A stretch of DNA of 64,000 nucleotides from Phycisphaeraceae bacterium (lineage in GTDB: Bacteria; Planctomycetota; Phycisphaerae; Phycisphaerales; Phycisphaeraceae), in assembly GCA_020849625.1 (NCBI GenBank), contig JADLFV010000046.1, forward strand, positions 1-64,000, read 5' to 3'. The position numbers and the translations under genes were made by a program. Of the stretch, positions 8,032-18,719 are shown one piece after another; within the stretch, counting starts at the first letter, position 1, and every line of letters starts with the position of its first letter. Under the pieces are notes generated by a model, which was given only the letters and a program-made list of their open reading frames with translations, had not been told where the DNA came from and did no database searches.

Positions 8032-9090
8032 TTAACGATCAATACGCCGCCGCAGCACCAGGGGCGAGGCCAGGACCAGCATGGCCAATGACACTGGTTC
8101 CGGGATCACGATGCCGACCTGGGATAGAGCTTCATCGAAGGCGAGGTCCGGGGAGGTGCCGTAGCCCCAGTTGTCGCCGATGATCTGCAAGTCGGCCAAG
8201 TTGACGGTGCTGTCCCAGGTGAAGTCGGCCATGGCCCAGTTGGCGGTGGTGGACTGCCAGTTATCGCCGAGGATTTGCAGATCGGCGAGATTGACCATGC
8301 CGTCGCCGTTGGCGTCGCCGGGGTGCGCGAACGGCGAATCGGTGGTGACCATCAGCTCATCCAGCACGTGGCTGGCGCCGGCTCGGCCACCACTGGGCCC
8401 CGAGCCGCCGATGCGGATCGCACCGATCGTACCCCAATCGGCGGCTGTATCATGTGACGTGCCACCGACGGCACTGCCGGCATACTCACCTGCTGAGAGG
8501 TCAGGGTTCGTCCAGAAAGTCACCTTTTCCGTACCACTGAGCAATTCAACTTTGGCGAGGATATAGGTCAGGTTCTGCGTGTTGACGCCGGAGTCCACGA
8601 ACGTCGTCCCGCCGAGCCACGCATTGAAGTTGGCCATGCCGGTACCCGAACCAATCCAGGCTTTGTCTAATACACCCAGGTTGACGTTTTCAAGCAGGGC
8701 AACGCTCATCCATCGGGTGTTGTCATCGGCGACGGTCTTCTGGGCGAGGAATCCCAAGTAGAACGTATTGCCGTCACTGAACGACGTACCCATCAGTCGC
8801 ATGGGATATGCCGAAGTCGTAGCAAGGCTGAAGACCGCCTTGCCGCCAACGGATGTGACACCGGGGTAGGTCAGGCTGGGACTGCCCACCACGTTCGATC
8901 CCGCCCCGAAGGTCCACTGCGGGTGCATCCAGGTGGAACTTTCCGCCCAGCCCGTGCCCCCGCCCAGGCCCTGGATCGCCAGACCGTCGTCATACTCGAA
9001 GGATTCACTGATGGTCACCGCCAAGGCGCCGCTCGCGGCCAACGAAGCGCAAAATGCCGCGCCGGCCAGTGTTGTCACAAATTTGGTCAT
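8032..9090 (-). CDS. PEP-CTERM protein with lectin-like and dockerin-like domains (copy 2)
   Basis: A 352-residue paralogue of the 7143-7967 product: signal peptide (1-24) and the same EYDDGLAIQGLGGGTGW beta domain. Two dockerin-like calcium-loop repeats follow at about 256-310 (DANGDGMVNLADLQILGDNW and a second NLADLQIIGDNWG). The VIPEPVSLAMLVL sorting signal ends in Arg-Arg-Arg. Dockerin-like repeats of this spelling are frequent in Phycisphaerae secreted proteins. The role is unknown, probably surface carbohydrate binding. It arose by tandem duplication. Confidence 0.85.
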   Translation of the reverse strand: MTKFVTTLAGAAFCASLAASGALAVTISESFEYDDGLAIQGLGGGTGWAESSTWMHPQWTFGAGSNVVGSPSLTYPGVTSVGGKAVFSLATTSAYPMRLMGTSFSDGNTFYLGFLAQKTVADDNTRWMSVALLENVNLGVLDKAWIGSGTGMANFNAWLGGTTFVDSGVNTQNLTYILAKVELLSGTEKVTFWTNPDLSAGEYAGSAVGGTSHDTAADWGTIGAIRIGGSGPSGGRAGASHVLDELMVTTDSPFAHPGDANGDGMVNLADLQILGDNWQSTTANWAMADFTWDSTVNLADLQIIGDNWGYGTSPDLAFDEALSQVGIVIPEPVSLAMLVLASPLVLRRRIDR

Positions 9091-9186
9091 GATCTTCTCC
9101 TTGAACTGGAATTGTGAAGGGACGCGTTGATCCGGGTTTCCGGCCGGATCGCTAAATCACAGGTTTTGTTGTCATCAACCATGAGG

Positions 9187-9996
9187 TCACCTCCGCGTGG
9201 GTAGTCGCTGAGTAATGTTGTCGTACCCGCGCATGGGCACGTCGATCAGTTTCTCATCAGCGCCCTTATAGGCTGCCGCGCTGCCATCGACGAAGCCATA
9301 GCACTGGACCAGATCGGCACGCGCATCCGTGGCGCTGATGCCTTCGTAAAACACCGCGACCCAACTCGTCCCGTTGCTGCCATCGATCAGAGGCAGCGGT
9401 GCGAGTGGCTGGTGATTCACACGGTACTTGTTACCCGTCTGATCCCACACCTGGTCGGAGACCAGCACGTTCATCTTCTGGCCATCCAGGGTCCAAATCT
9501 CATGCGACTTGGTCCAGGGCAGAGCAGCCCACGTGTTGTTCTCCCGGTTGGCGTAGTAGCCACAATACACGTTATAGTTGGAGTAGATCCGGCGCGAGCC
9601 CACGGGGAACTTGGCGAAAGACATGTCCCATTGGGGTAGAAACGGGCAGGTGAAGAAGTTCACGTTGCCGATGTATCGCTGCCACAGAAGTCGCGAATCC
9701 TCTGTGGCACTCGTGCTGGTGAACGATGACGGCCAGCCTGCGATGGCGCCCCGCATTTCCAGGAAATGGGCGGGTAACCGATTTTCGTCTGCTTCATAGG
9801 CCAGCGCCGCGGTAGCGATCGATCGTTGATTGGAAAGGCATTGAAGTTGTTTGGCAGTTTCTCTGGACCGCTGTAACGCTGGCAGCAGAATCGCCAGTAG
9901 CAGAGCGATGATGGAAATAACCACCAGCAATTCAATGAGTGTGAAACCCTTCGAGTTCAGGTCGCTTGAGTGGGCTGTCGCGGGACGAGTGGGCAT
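9187..9996 (-). CDS. Prepilin-like protein with type IV N-terminal methylation signal
   Basis: The start at 9996 has AAGGAGAAG six bases upstream; an open frame extends further but lacks a ribosome site. The leader, ending NSKG, is followed by [20 protein letters not shown], the prepilin cleavage and N-methylation signal with Glu at +5. The remaining ~230 residues form a globular domain ending with a GSAAYK stretch, similar to the large prepilin-like (DUF1559-type) proteins abundant in planctomycetes. It is processed by prepilin peptidase and then inserted into the inner membrane or a pseudopilus. Its role in the sugar locus is unknown. Confidence 0.8.
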   Translation of the reverse strand: MPTRPATAHSSDLNSKGFTLIELLVVISIIALLLAILLPALQRSRETAKQLQCLSNQRSIATAALAYEADENRLPAHFLEMRGAIAGWPSSFTSTSATEDSRLLWQRYIGNVNFFTCPFLPQWDMSFAKFPVGSRRIYSNYNVYCGYYANRENNTWAALPWTKSHEIWTLDGQKMNVLVSDQVWDQTGNKYRVNHQPLAPLPLIDGSNGTSWVAVFYEGISATDARADLVQCYGFVDGSAAAYKGADEKLIDVPMRGYDNITQRLPTRR

Positions 9997-10042
9997 CCGG
10001 CTTCTCCTTGAATGTGAATGTGTCGATCCAATGTCGTTCCTG

Positions 10043-10855
10043 TTAGCGCCATGGCGGTGAGTTGGACGGACGGTTGTTATCATTGGAGCCTTGCTCGCCG
10101 GGGAATTGCCACCCCTGGGGGAGCAATGAAGCGATGTCGGCATCGATCACGGGGGAAATTTCGCCGGGATGACGCCGCAGGTATTTCAGCGAACCGTCGC
10201 GGCTGTAACGGATGTGACGAGACATGACCTCTCTGGCCGCATCGGCATTTCGCTGGCTGATCGCGTTGAAGATGCGACTGTGCCAGAGGTAAATCTCGGC
10301 GACGGTCATCAAGGAATAGCTATCGTGCCGCCGCGTGAAGAAGATCAACATGTAGACCCGTAGGTCTTCCAACATTTTGTGGACGTGGCGCGCAGTCACC
10401 CCGGCGCGGAGGATGATCGAATGGAACGCCATGTCCAGAGTGATGAAATGGCGGATTTCTTCCGGAGACATGCTGGGACGGCCGCTGTCGCGAAGGGTCA
10501 GACATACTTGATGCGTCTGCTTCAGGATCTGTTGTAACAGTTGGCGCGTGTGTTCGTCGATTTGCTCTGCGGCCCGCGCCGCCGCAAACCCCTCCAGCAG
10601 TTCACGCAGATCGAACAATTCTGTAATCTCGGTGAAGGAAGGCTGACGAACGACAGCACCGACGTGAGGGATCTGCTCGACCACGTGTTCCAACTCCAGA
10701 CGGTGCAGAGCCTCGGCCACGGGCGTGCGGCTGACACCGATCTCCTTGGCCAGTGTCACCACGTTCAACATGCTGCCCGACGCATAGTGGCCATCGATCA
10801 ACTTCTGGCGGATGTGGCTGTAGGCTCGATCACGGAGTTTGACGGCGCTGGACAT
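10043..10855 (-). CDS. GntR-family transcriptional regulator (FadR/FCD subfamily)
   Basis: A 270-residue regulator. The N-terminal winged helix (about 5-75) contains [20 protein letters not shown]. The C-terminal all-helical FCD domain has the metal-ligand pattern D-x3-H (DMAFH), WHSRIF and SRHIRY. It probably binds a sugar-derived acid or metabolite. Divergently transcribed from the VCBS protein, and upstream of the prepilin/PEP-CTERM/sugar genes on the same strand, so likely the local regulator. A candidate operator lies directly upstream (10865-10915). A poorly conserved hydrophilic tail follows the FCD domain. Confidence 0.88.
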   Translation of the reverse strand: MSSAVKLRDRAYSHIRQKLIDGHYASGSMLNVVTLAKEIGVSRTPVAEALHRLELEHVVEQIPHVGAVVRQPSFTEITELFDLRELLEGFAAARAAEQIDEHTRQLLQQILKQTHQVCLTLRDSGRPSMSPEEIRHFITLDMAFHSIILRAGVTARHVHKMLEDLRVYMLIFFTRRHDSYSLMTVAEIYLWHSRIFNAISQRNADAAREVMSRHIRYSRDGSLKYLRRHPGEISPVIDADIASLLPQGWQFPGEQGSNDNNRPSNSPPWR

Positions 10856-10864
10856 TAATCGGCT

Positions 10865-10915
10865 CTCGTGTTATACATGATGCATGCAACCTGAATTCAC
10901 TAAATCATACACGAG
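10865..10915. promoter_or_regulatory. Candidate operator: inverted CTCGTGT half-sites before the GntR gene
   Basis: CTCGTGT at 10865-10871 and its complement ACACGAG at 10909-10915 form perfect 7-base arms 37 bases apart. Both arms continue similarly inward (TTATACATGA on one side; TATGATTTAG on the opposite strand). They lie in the divergent intergenic region just before the GntR start, a position suited to autoregulation. Binding is inference. Confidence 0.4.
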
Positions 10916-11077
10916 GCTGAATTACTGTCAATACCGTAGTTCCATATTTATAATTGGTTTAAAATTAAAACTTTAGCGATGGCGGTCGAAACCAAGCAAA
11001 ATATTTCTCGTGGTCAATACCGCTTGCATGTCATTGAGTGCCTGCTCGACGTCTAGCGTTTTATAGGGAAGCCTGCC

Positions 11078-13198
11078 ATGTTGAAAATCTCCTATAGCAT
11101 TATCATCCCAGTGGTTATTTGTATCCTCGGTGCCTCCTGGCTCAAGGGTGCAGATAAGCCTGAAATACCCGAACACCCATACCGCGTGTTGAACCCCGTC
11201 CGCGTTTCACCTGATTGGACACACCCGCTGTCCATGCGTTGGTCGAGTGTCAACATCCTGCCCTGGACCAATGCCGAACAGCCGCAGATCATCATCATGG
11301 AGACATGGCTCTGGCTTGCCCAACAACGCACCATTCACACGGTGGTGGATAAGGAGTCCCTTCGTGACAAAATCCGCCCTTACAATCAGCGCCTCCCGCT
11401 TTACGACGCCGGCCAATCCTTCACCGGGCTGCCGCACGGCCAGTATCAACCCCTCTTCCATGACGACGGCGGTTACGACCTGCTCAACCTGTCGAACCTG
11501 ACCTACCACACTTTCCGTGGACGCGATGCGTCCGGCCCCCAATTCGATCAGCCTTACAAGGTCGAGTCTCAGGGAAATCTCTACGGCAACAAGTTCGCCG
11601 CGGATATCGATGGCGACGGTATCCCGGACCTGCTCATCAGCCGGGTGATTGATGGCCACGTCTGGTGGGAGGTGTATCCATTCAAAGAAAACCCGTGGCA
11701 GGCCAAACGTATGGATCACATGGGGCCGCACCGCGATCTGGAAGTGACCGAAGGGTTTCGCGGGTACGACATCGACGGCGACTGGCTCGGCAGTCAGGTC
11801 AACCACGTGCTCTATTGGGCCAAGGGGGAACGTGTCAATGGACAGCTTCGTTTCGGGCCCGTCGAGTACGTGTATTATGGCCGCGACGATTTCCCCGTCC
11901 AGTGGCGCAGCTACAACAAGCTGCACTCACCGGCAGTCATTGAACGGGACGGCCAGACCTGGATTGTCCTCTTCGGTGAACTGGACCGTGCCCTGGCCAT
12001 GCCGCTGCTCGGCCTGGTGGACGGCCGAATGACCTGCGGCAAGGCCCAGCCCCTGATGCACGACAACCAACCCATCCCCCTGGTCAACATGCCCAATGTG
12101 CTGGGCGTGATCGACATGACCGGCGATAGCCGTGACGAGATCGTGCTCGGTTCAGGTTCTTCTGGGCGGATCGTGGTGATCGGCGGTGAAAGTGTCGGGC
12201 AGTTCGAGTCACTCGGCACACCTTGGATGATCGGCGGATATGTCTGTGTCGATACGCTGGCCGTGCCGGCGCGCGGTGACTGGGACAGAGACGGCTGGCT
12301 CGATCTGGTGATTGGCGATGGCTCCGGTTTGTTCAGCTTGTGGCGAGGCACTGAAGATCCCCTGGTGTACGCTGGGTGCGAATATCTGACCCAACCCGAC
12401 GGCGTCATGATCCAGCACTCAGGCAAGCGCAACCTCCAGGGCGCCCAGGAGCACAACTGGAGCTACACCCAGGCCGAGCTATTTGACTGGGACGGCGACG
12501 GCCGGCTTGATCTGATCGCCAACGACAACACCGCGACGTTCCGATTGTATCGCCGCGTCGATCCCGATGATCCATTAAAGGTGGCCGGGGAAATATTCAC
12601 AATGGATGGGCACAAACTGCCGGTTGGATGGCGAGCTCGCCCTGCAGGCCTGGACGGTAAATACGGGGTCGCGGGCGATGATCGGCCGGTGCTGATCTAC
12701 ACCGACGTGGACCAGATGGCAGTCATCGGCGTGCCGACCGCGAAGGGCAGCCTGGTCATCGAGCGAACTATTCCCCTGACCTATGCGGACGGCCAACCCA
12801 TTCAAACCTCACACTTCGGAGGTCTGGCCGGGCGTACACCCTATTCCGTCGCCGACTGGGACAATGATGGACGATGGGACCTGCTGGTGAACGCCACGCG
12901 CCAGAACTCACAGTGGTTTGAAACCGATCCGGAAATGATGCGGATCAACGACGCATTGGCGACCAACTCGATGTTCCTGCTGCGCAACGTTGGAGACAAC
13001 GCCAATCCACGTTTCGAGCGCGCCCGCCGCATTCGCCATGCCGACGGCGTCGCCATCCGCGTTGAGGACCACGCACTCAATGTCTGCGCCACGCACCTGG
13101 ACGGCGACGACAAGATCGACCTGCTTGCCGGTGATGGGCTTGGCTACGTCTATTATTTCCTGCACGATCAGGTGTCCACTGGACCACCACAAGATTGA
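11078..13198 (+). CDS. Secreted FG-GAP/VCBS repeat protein
   Basis: A 706-residue protein with an N-terminal signal peptide (LKISYSIIIPVVICILGASW). Repeated calcium-binding beta-propeller motifs follow: ADIDGDGIPDLLIS, GDWDRDGWLDLVIGDG, DWDGDGRLDLIANDN, DWDNDGRWDLLVNA and LDGDDKIDLLAGDG. This is the FG-GAP/VCBS pattern of secreted propeller proteins, often polysaccharide binding or lyase related. It is divergent from the GntR gene and probably controlled by it. No membrane anchor or PEP-CTERM tail is seen at the C-terminus. Substrate unknown. Confidence 0.85.
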   Translation: MLKISYSIIIPVVICILGASWLKGADKPEIPEHPYRVLNPVRVSPDWTHPLSMRWSSVNILPWTNAEQPQIIIMETWLWLAQQRTIHTVVDKESLRDKIRPYNQRLPLYDAGQSFTGLPHGQYQPLFHDDGGYDLLNLSNLTYHTFRGRDASGPQFDQPYKVESQGNLYGNKFAADIDGDGIPDLLISRVIDGHVWWEVYPFKENPWQAKRMDHMGPHRDLEVTEGFRGYDIDGDWLGSQVNHVLYWAKGERVNGQLRFGPVEYVYYGRDDFPVQWRSYNKLHSPAVIERDGQTWIVLFGELDRALAMPLLGLVDGRMTCGKAQPLMHDNQPIPLVNMPNVLGVIDMTGDSRDEIVLGSGSSGRIVVIGGESVGQFESLGTPWMIGGYVCVDTLAVPARGDWDRDGWLDLVIGDGSGLFSLWRGTEDPLVYAGCEYLTQPDGVMIQHSGKRNLQGAQEHNWSYTQAELFDWDGDGRLDLIANDNTATFRLYRRVDPDDPLKVAGEIFTMDGHKLPVGWRARPAGLDGKYGVAGDDRPVLIYTDVDQMAVIGVPTAKGSLVIERTIPLTYADGQPIQTSHFGGLAGRTPYSVADWDNDGRWDLLVNATRQNSQWFETDPEMMRINDALATNSMFLLRNVGDNANPRFERARRIRHADGVAIRVEDHALNVCATHLDGDDKIDLLAGDGLGYVYYFLHDQVSTGPPQD

Positions 13199-13622
13199 CC
13201 GAATGAATCTGGTCTTGCTTTTTATGATCACCGTATTGCTTAGCCCGGCTCCGCCCTCTGCTGCCCCATTGAAGCTTGGTGACCCACGCACGAAGCAACT
13301 CCCTGTCCTCCGGGGTTAGCTTGTACGCTGGCTTGCCCTTGGGTCGGCCGAAGCGCGTGCCCGGAGCGCAGCGGAACCACATCTCCTGGTCCTGGTAGCA
13401 CTCCAGCCGGCCCTGATCCGCATAGTCGAGAAGCAGCTCGCGTACTCGCTTCCTCTGCTGTCGGAACGGATAGGGGCGACCCCAATAGAGCAGGTCCATG
13501 AACTCAAACTCGTTGAACCAGCCTCGGTCCAACAGACGGTTTAAGAGACGCGGGGCTAGGTGAAGACGGTTGGGAAATCGTCGAGGTCTGGGTGCGAAAT
13601 ACATACGGATGAGCCCCACCAT
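13077..13622 (-). CDS. Hypothetical protein antisense to the VCBS 3' end
   Basis: The minus frame from the ATG at 13622 gives a basic protein with coding-like stretches such as LLNRLLDRGWFNEFEFMDLL, VRELLLDYADQGRLECY and GRPKGKPAYKLTPEDRELLR. The last ~40 codons run antisense through the end of the VCBS gene and look non-coding, so the gene was probably truncated when the island inserted. No family recognised. It overlaps the HTH gene that begins near 13609 on the other strand by a few bases. Confidence 0.4.
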   Translation of the reverse strand: MVGLIRMYFAPRPRRFPNRLHLAPRLLNRLLDRGWFNEFEFMDLLYWGRPYPFRQQRKRVRELLLDYADQGRLECYQDQEMWFRCAPGTRFGRPKGKPAYKLTPEDRELLRAWVTKLQWGSRGRSRAKQYGDHKKQDQIHSVNLVVVQWTPDRAGNNRRSQAHHRQAGRSCRRRPGAWRRH

Positions 13623-14091
13623 TCGAAGCACGGTATCCAACCGCACCGTGTCACAATGCATCGAGAGGGATATCCAGATCCTGCTCACGTTTGCATCCTG
13701 CTTCGATGAAGAAGGGGCCTATCACGGTCACGCCGGCAAGCCCGACTGGCTGGATGATCATGCCGCCGCAGAGCGTGAGCGGCGTGCGGCTGACATCAAA
13801 CCCGTTCTACATCGCATCATCACGTTACTGGATTCGCTCGCCCAACAATGGCAGCAGCAAGAGTGCAGCCACCCTGCTGCAGACATTTCTGGGGCGAAGC
13901 TCATTACCAAGAGTCAGGTTGCATCCAAGCTGGGTGTCAGCACCAGGACCCTCGACCGTGGCCAGGACCGCGGTGTCATGCCAGCGGGCCGGAAGGTCGG
14001 TGGAAAGCTGATGTGGGACCAGTCTGTCATCGATCGTTGGATCAAGGCTGGCATGCCGAAAGTTCGTCGGGCTCCAACGAGCCATCATTAG
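13609..14091 (+). CDS. Helix-turn-helix (excisionase-family) protein
   Basis: The C-terminal ~60 residues read LITKSQVASKLGVSTRTLDR then VGGKLMWDQSVIDRWIKAG, a MerR/excisionase-like HTH (HTH_17) that binds DNA next to recombination sites. The N-terminal half (ASCFDEEGAYHGHAGKPDWL and following helices) is an extension seen in planctomycete versions. The start is uncertain (ATG 13609; a TTG at 13570 is also in frame). It lies 18 bases before a disrupted integrase, so this is an excisionase/integrase pair. Confidence 0.65.
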   Translation: MSPTIRSTVSNRTVSQCIERDIQILLTFASCFDEEGAYHGHAGKPDWLDDHAAAERERRAADIKPVLHRIITLLDSLAQQWQQQECSHPAADISGAKLITKSQVASKLGVSTRTLDRGQDRGVMPAGRKVGGKLMWDQSVIDRWIKAGMPKVRRAPTSHH

Positions 14092-14109
14092 CAATAGGAA
14101 ACTCACCAC

Positions 14110-15407
14110 ATGGGATCGATATACAGGGAACAATTCACCAAGCCAATACCTCAAGACGCCAAACTCAGCAGAAAGCAAGGCCGAATCTGTGCTGAGTGGG
14201 TCACCAGGAATGGCAAGAAGCGACGAGCAGAAGTTGTTGAAACCAATCTGGGCCAACGGCTCAAGCTGCAATCTCAGTTCTACCACGCCAAGTACCGCGA
14301 CGGTTCCGGGATCATCCGAAAGGTCGCCACCAAGTGCCGAACACGAGAAGCGGCCATGCAGCGACTTGCCGAGTTGGAACGTGACGCGGAGAAAGTCCGC
14401 AGCGGAGTCTTGACCAGCGAACAGGAACGTGCGCGCGAACATCAGCAGGTTCCACTGGCAGAACACATCGTAGACTACCTCGAACACCTGAAAACCAAGC
14501 TGGTACGCGGCCGTCCGGTATCGCCCCACCACATCCAAAACGTCAAGCACAACCTAGATCGAGTAGTAACCGAATGCCAGCTGGCGTCGTTGTCAGATCT
14601 GGAGCCTCAGGGTATCGGGCGATGGATGACATTGAAACTCTCCGAGGGCGTTGCGCCGGCAACCATCAATCGGTGTGTGGCTGCCGTCAAAGCGCTGTGC
14701 GCCTGGTGCTACGACAACCAACGGCTCTCCACCAATCCCCTGACCAGGCTGAAAAAACTCAATGAGCAGGATGACAAGAGGCGAAAACGCCGGGCCCTGT
14801 CACCGGATGAATTGCAACGGCTGCTTACTGCGGCTCGGCTGCGTCCACTGGCAGAATTGGTGCGCCCGTCCGAGAAGCTGCCAATAGCCGAACGCAAGGG
14901 GCGTCGTTCCTGGCATCGCTTGCCTATTACGGCGAACAACCTGGTGGTAGCCGCAGAGCGCGGCAGCGAATTGCTCGCTCACAACCAACAGAAGCTGTCG
15001 GCATTACGGCGAATGGGTGAACAACGTGAGCTGATCTACCGCACGCTGGTATCCCCCATCAGGAGATGTCCCTCTTCGACATCCCGAAAGATCTGATCCG
15101 CGTATTCGACCGCGACTTGGTCGCGGCCGGATTGGCAAGAGCGGAATGGCGAGACGGCAAGTGGAAGATCCACAAGGCAGACGAGGATGAGCGGACGCTG
15201 GACATTCACTGCCTGCGGCACACCTTTGGCACTTACCTGAGCAGAGCAGGCGTGTCGCCGCGCACCGCCCAGGCTGCCATGCGACACAGCAAGCTGGATC
15301 TGACCATGAGCATCTACACGGATCCAGAATTATTGAACGTCACGGAGGCCGTCAAAGCCGCCGGGGCAGAGATCGTCGGCGGCTCCAGCCGAGGGTCTAT
15401 CCAGTGA
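14110..15407 (+). pseudogene. Tyrosine recombinase (integrase) with internal deletion and frameshift
   Basis: From 14110 the frame encodes the arm-binding and SAM-like core domains (about 1-230) and runs into ERKGRRSWHRLPITANNLVV. It then breaks at about 15055. A different frame resumes with MSLFDIPKDLIRVFDRDLVA (15066) and ends with HCLRHTFGTYLSRAGVSPRT and MRHSKLDLTMSIYTD, which hold HxxR, the second His and the Tyr nucleophile. The block with the first catalytic Arg (usually TGLRRGEL) and the Lys hairpin is missing. About 60-80 codons are lost plus a frameshift, so it is inactive. Confidence 0.8.
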
Positions 15408-15578
15408 CCGCTTGTACCAATGCTTGTACCAGATTCTGGCTGGAGCTGTCTCGTCTTGTCAGAGTTTGTCGCGGGCACGAGAACACAACCGGTGTGTCGG
15501 CAACTTGTTTTGTTGTGCACAAGTCTCTAATTAAAGGCCTATTATCGATGTTCTTGATGCCCCAGAATGACTTGCCGG

Positions 15579-15583
<5 letters not shown>
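15408..15583. other. Intergenic region between the two convergent integrases
   Basis: The stretch holds no coding frame of note. A direct repeat GCTTGTACCA occurs at 15411 and 15423 just after the broken integrase. The tRNA-Gly 3' end starts at 15584. Attachment-site remnants would be expected here, but I found no copy of the tRNA 3' end. Confidence 0.4.
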
Positions 15584-17036
<1,453 letters not shown>

Positions 17037-17103
17037 ATTATGACTCCTTCCCACACAGGCTCCCGAGTCCCAATTTACCTTCTACTGCCCACCAGCGCCA
17101 GCA

Positions 17104-17316
17104 TTATTTCTTCTTTGTTTGCTTCTTAATCCATGTCTGCAAATCGCCCAACGTGTAGCGTACGCACCGGCCAATTTTCACACTGGGTATGTCCCCGATA
17201 TTGGTCAATTCCCACAATTTCCGTCGGGAGATGGCAAGCAACTCAGCCACCTCGGCTGGCGTGAACAACAATCGCTTGGGAAGCTCCACCGAGCCAAATA
17301 GTGTCTGGTCCTGCAT
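17104..17316 (-). CDS. Excisionase-like HTH protein
   Basis: A 70-residue protein containing RLLFTPAEVAELLAISRRKL then NIGDIPSVKIGRCVRYTLGD, the HTH_17 excisionase fold (winged helix with Arg-containing wing). It ends in a Lys-rich tail. It precedes the intact integrase by 67 bases on the same strand and probably sets recombination direction. Confidence 0.8.
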   Translation of the reverse strand: MQDQTLFGSVELPKRLLFTPAEVAELLAISRRKLWELTNIGDIPSVKIGRCVRYTLGDLQTWIKKQTKKK

Positions 17317-17588
17317 TGCTGTTTCGTCCCTGGCTATTAATCCTCAGTTCCCAGTGACATTTCTTTCCCTCCCCTCCAGAATCAAACCGCCAACCTACTC
17401 TCCCCCACCAATAACCCGGTTTATAAACTTTCGCGCCCACGGCTCGGCAGCCGCCCGCAACACGCGCGAGCCGTTCTACGCCGTGTCACGCTACGCAACC
17501 CATTTCTTGTCATTTTCTCCATCAACATCTCATATATCCATATATTCATTCACGCACCCATCCACTCCCGCACTCATCCACACATCAT
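17317..17588. other. Pyrimidine-rich intergenic stretch
   Basis: This stretch separates the excisionase-like gene from the ATPase operon. The + strand is very C/T-rich (repeated CATCC, CCATC and CAC words at 17515-17588). No open frame, tRNA or clear terminator could be supported. Confidence 0.4.
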
Positions 17589-18719
17589 TCACGGAATCCA
17601 ATCCCCTAATGCCACATTCAACGGCAACGCCTCAATCCTTGAATCCTCGACCAGCAACGGCATGTCAGCAAACTTCTTGCGCACCGCCTCCAGCGTCTTC
17701 TTATCCACCGCCACGACAACGTGTTTCCGAATCTCGTCCGACCGCAGACAATGCAGAGCATTATGAATCTCATGCCCCGCAGACCCTGCAATCTCAATCG
17801 CCACCACCTTGTTCTCCAGGTCCCGGCACAGCACATCCACCTGCTTCTCATCCTCACCGACCCTCAGAATCCCTTCCTTCTGGCACTGCCATCCAGGCAG
17901 CTTCGACATCTTCCTAAACAGAAACTCAGTCGCAGCCCTCGTCGGCAAAGCCCCCCGCCCCTTTTTCCACGCCACCCCAAACTCATCCAAAGCCTTTTGA
18001 GTCGGCTCAGCCAGCTTCCACGGCCGCCCCCGCATTCCCACAGCCAGCGACCAAAGCTTGATATAGCCCTCGCCAGTCAGATACCGAATAATCTGTCCCT
18101 GACGCGACGCAGACCGAACGCCAGACCGCTCAAACCTTGCCGTCAACGCACTAAACTCGTGAGCCTGATTCAGCACATCACGCAAAAACTTCTCCGCATC
18201 CTGCCCAAACCTGCTCTTGACCTGGCTCCCCGCCATCCCGCCAAAACAAGCACCCGGCTCCCCTCTGTCCCCATCAGCCACCACAATATCCTCATCCAAA
18301 GGTTCCCACTCCAACCCCTCCACAACTTGCCGTGACATCTCGGCAACCTCAGCGTCACTCACCGTCCTGATATCCAATCGCGGTACGTTCGCCCGAAACG
18401 GCTGTCCCCAGCCCCTTCCACAACGCGGGAGAAAACAAACGCACTCGCCTGTCTTCAATGTCGCCAGCTCTTCCACTTGCCTTGGCGTAGACAACTTTGC
18501 CGCCTTGGCAAACGCGGTCCTATCCCTGCTATCCACGCACTGAAATGACACCAACACATCTGCATTGCCCAACATTTCAATCGGCGCTGTCGAAATGTTC
18601 TGGAAGTTAGCCAGCAGGTGAATACCATGATGCCGCAGCGTCAGCATCTTCGCAGAGAAATCATGCTGGCTGGCTAACACCTGGCCTTCATCGAGGATAA
18701 ACAGCAACGGCTTCATCAT
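17589..18719 (-). CDS. HerA-like ATPase, Walker B half, with winged-helix and restriction-like domain
   Basis: A 376-residue product that begins directly at the Walker B strand (PLLFILDEGQVL, residues 4-15) and continues with the RecA-fold second half (ADVLVSFQCVDSRDRTAFAK, LKTGECVCF). It then has a helical/winged-helix linker (about 185-260) and a C-terminal domain with KQVDVLC...KVVAIEIAGSA, which resembles a PD-(D/E)XK fold though the usual Lys of ExK is absent. Its ATG overlaps the stop of the Walker A half (18716-19612) by four bases (ATGA), so the two are translationally coupled. The full-length relative at 48878-50890 has the same order in one chain. Confidence 0.75.
   Translation of the reverse strand: MMKPLLFILDEGQVLASQHDFSAKMLTLRHHGIHLLANFQNISTAPIEMLGNADVLVSFQCVDSRDRTAFAKAAKLSTPRQVEELATLKTGECVCFLPRCGRGWGQPFRANVPRLDIRTVSDAEVAEMSRQVVEGLEWEPLDEDIVVADGDRGEPGACFGGMAGSQVKSRFGQDAEKFLRDVLNQAHEFSALTARFERSGVRSASRQGQIIRYLTGEGYIKLWSLAVGMRGRPWKLAEPTQKALDEFGVAWKKGRGALPTRAATEFLFRKMSKLPGWQCQKEGILRVGEDEKQVDVLCRDLENKVVAIEIAGSAGHEIHNALHCLRSDEIRKHVVVAVDKKTLEAVRKKFADMPLLVEDSRIEALPLNVALGDWIP

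Noticed and set aside
17500-17590. Pyrimidine-rich stretch as a tandem repeat or origin
   Set aside because: The CATCC/CAC words are irregular, with no fixed period, AT-rich unwinding element or initiator gene next to it.
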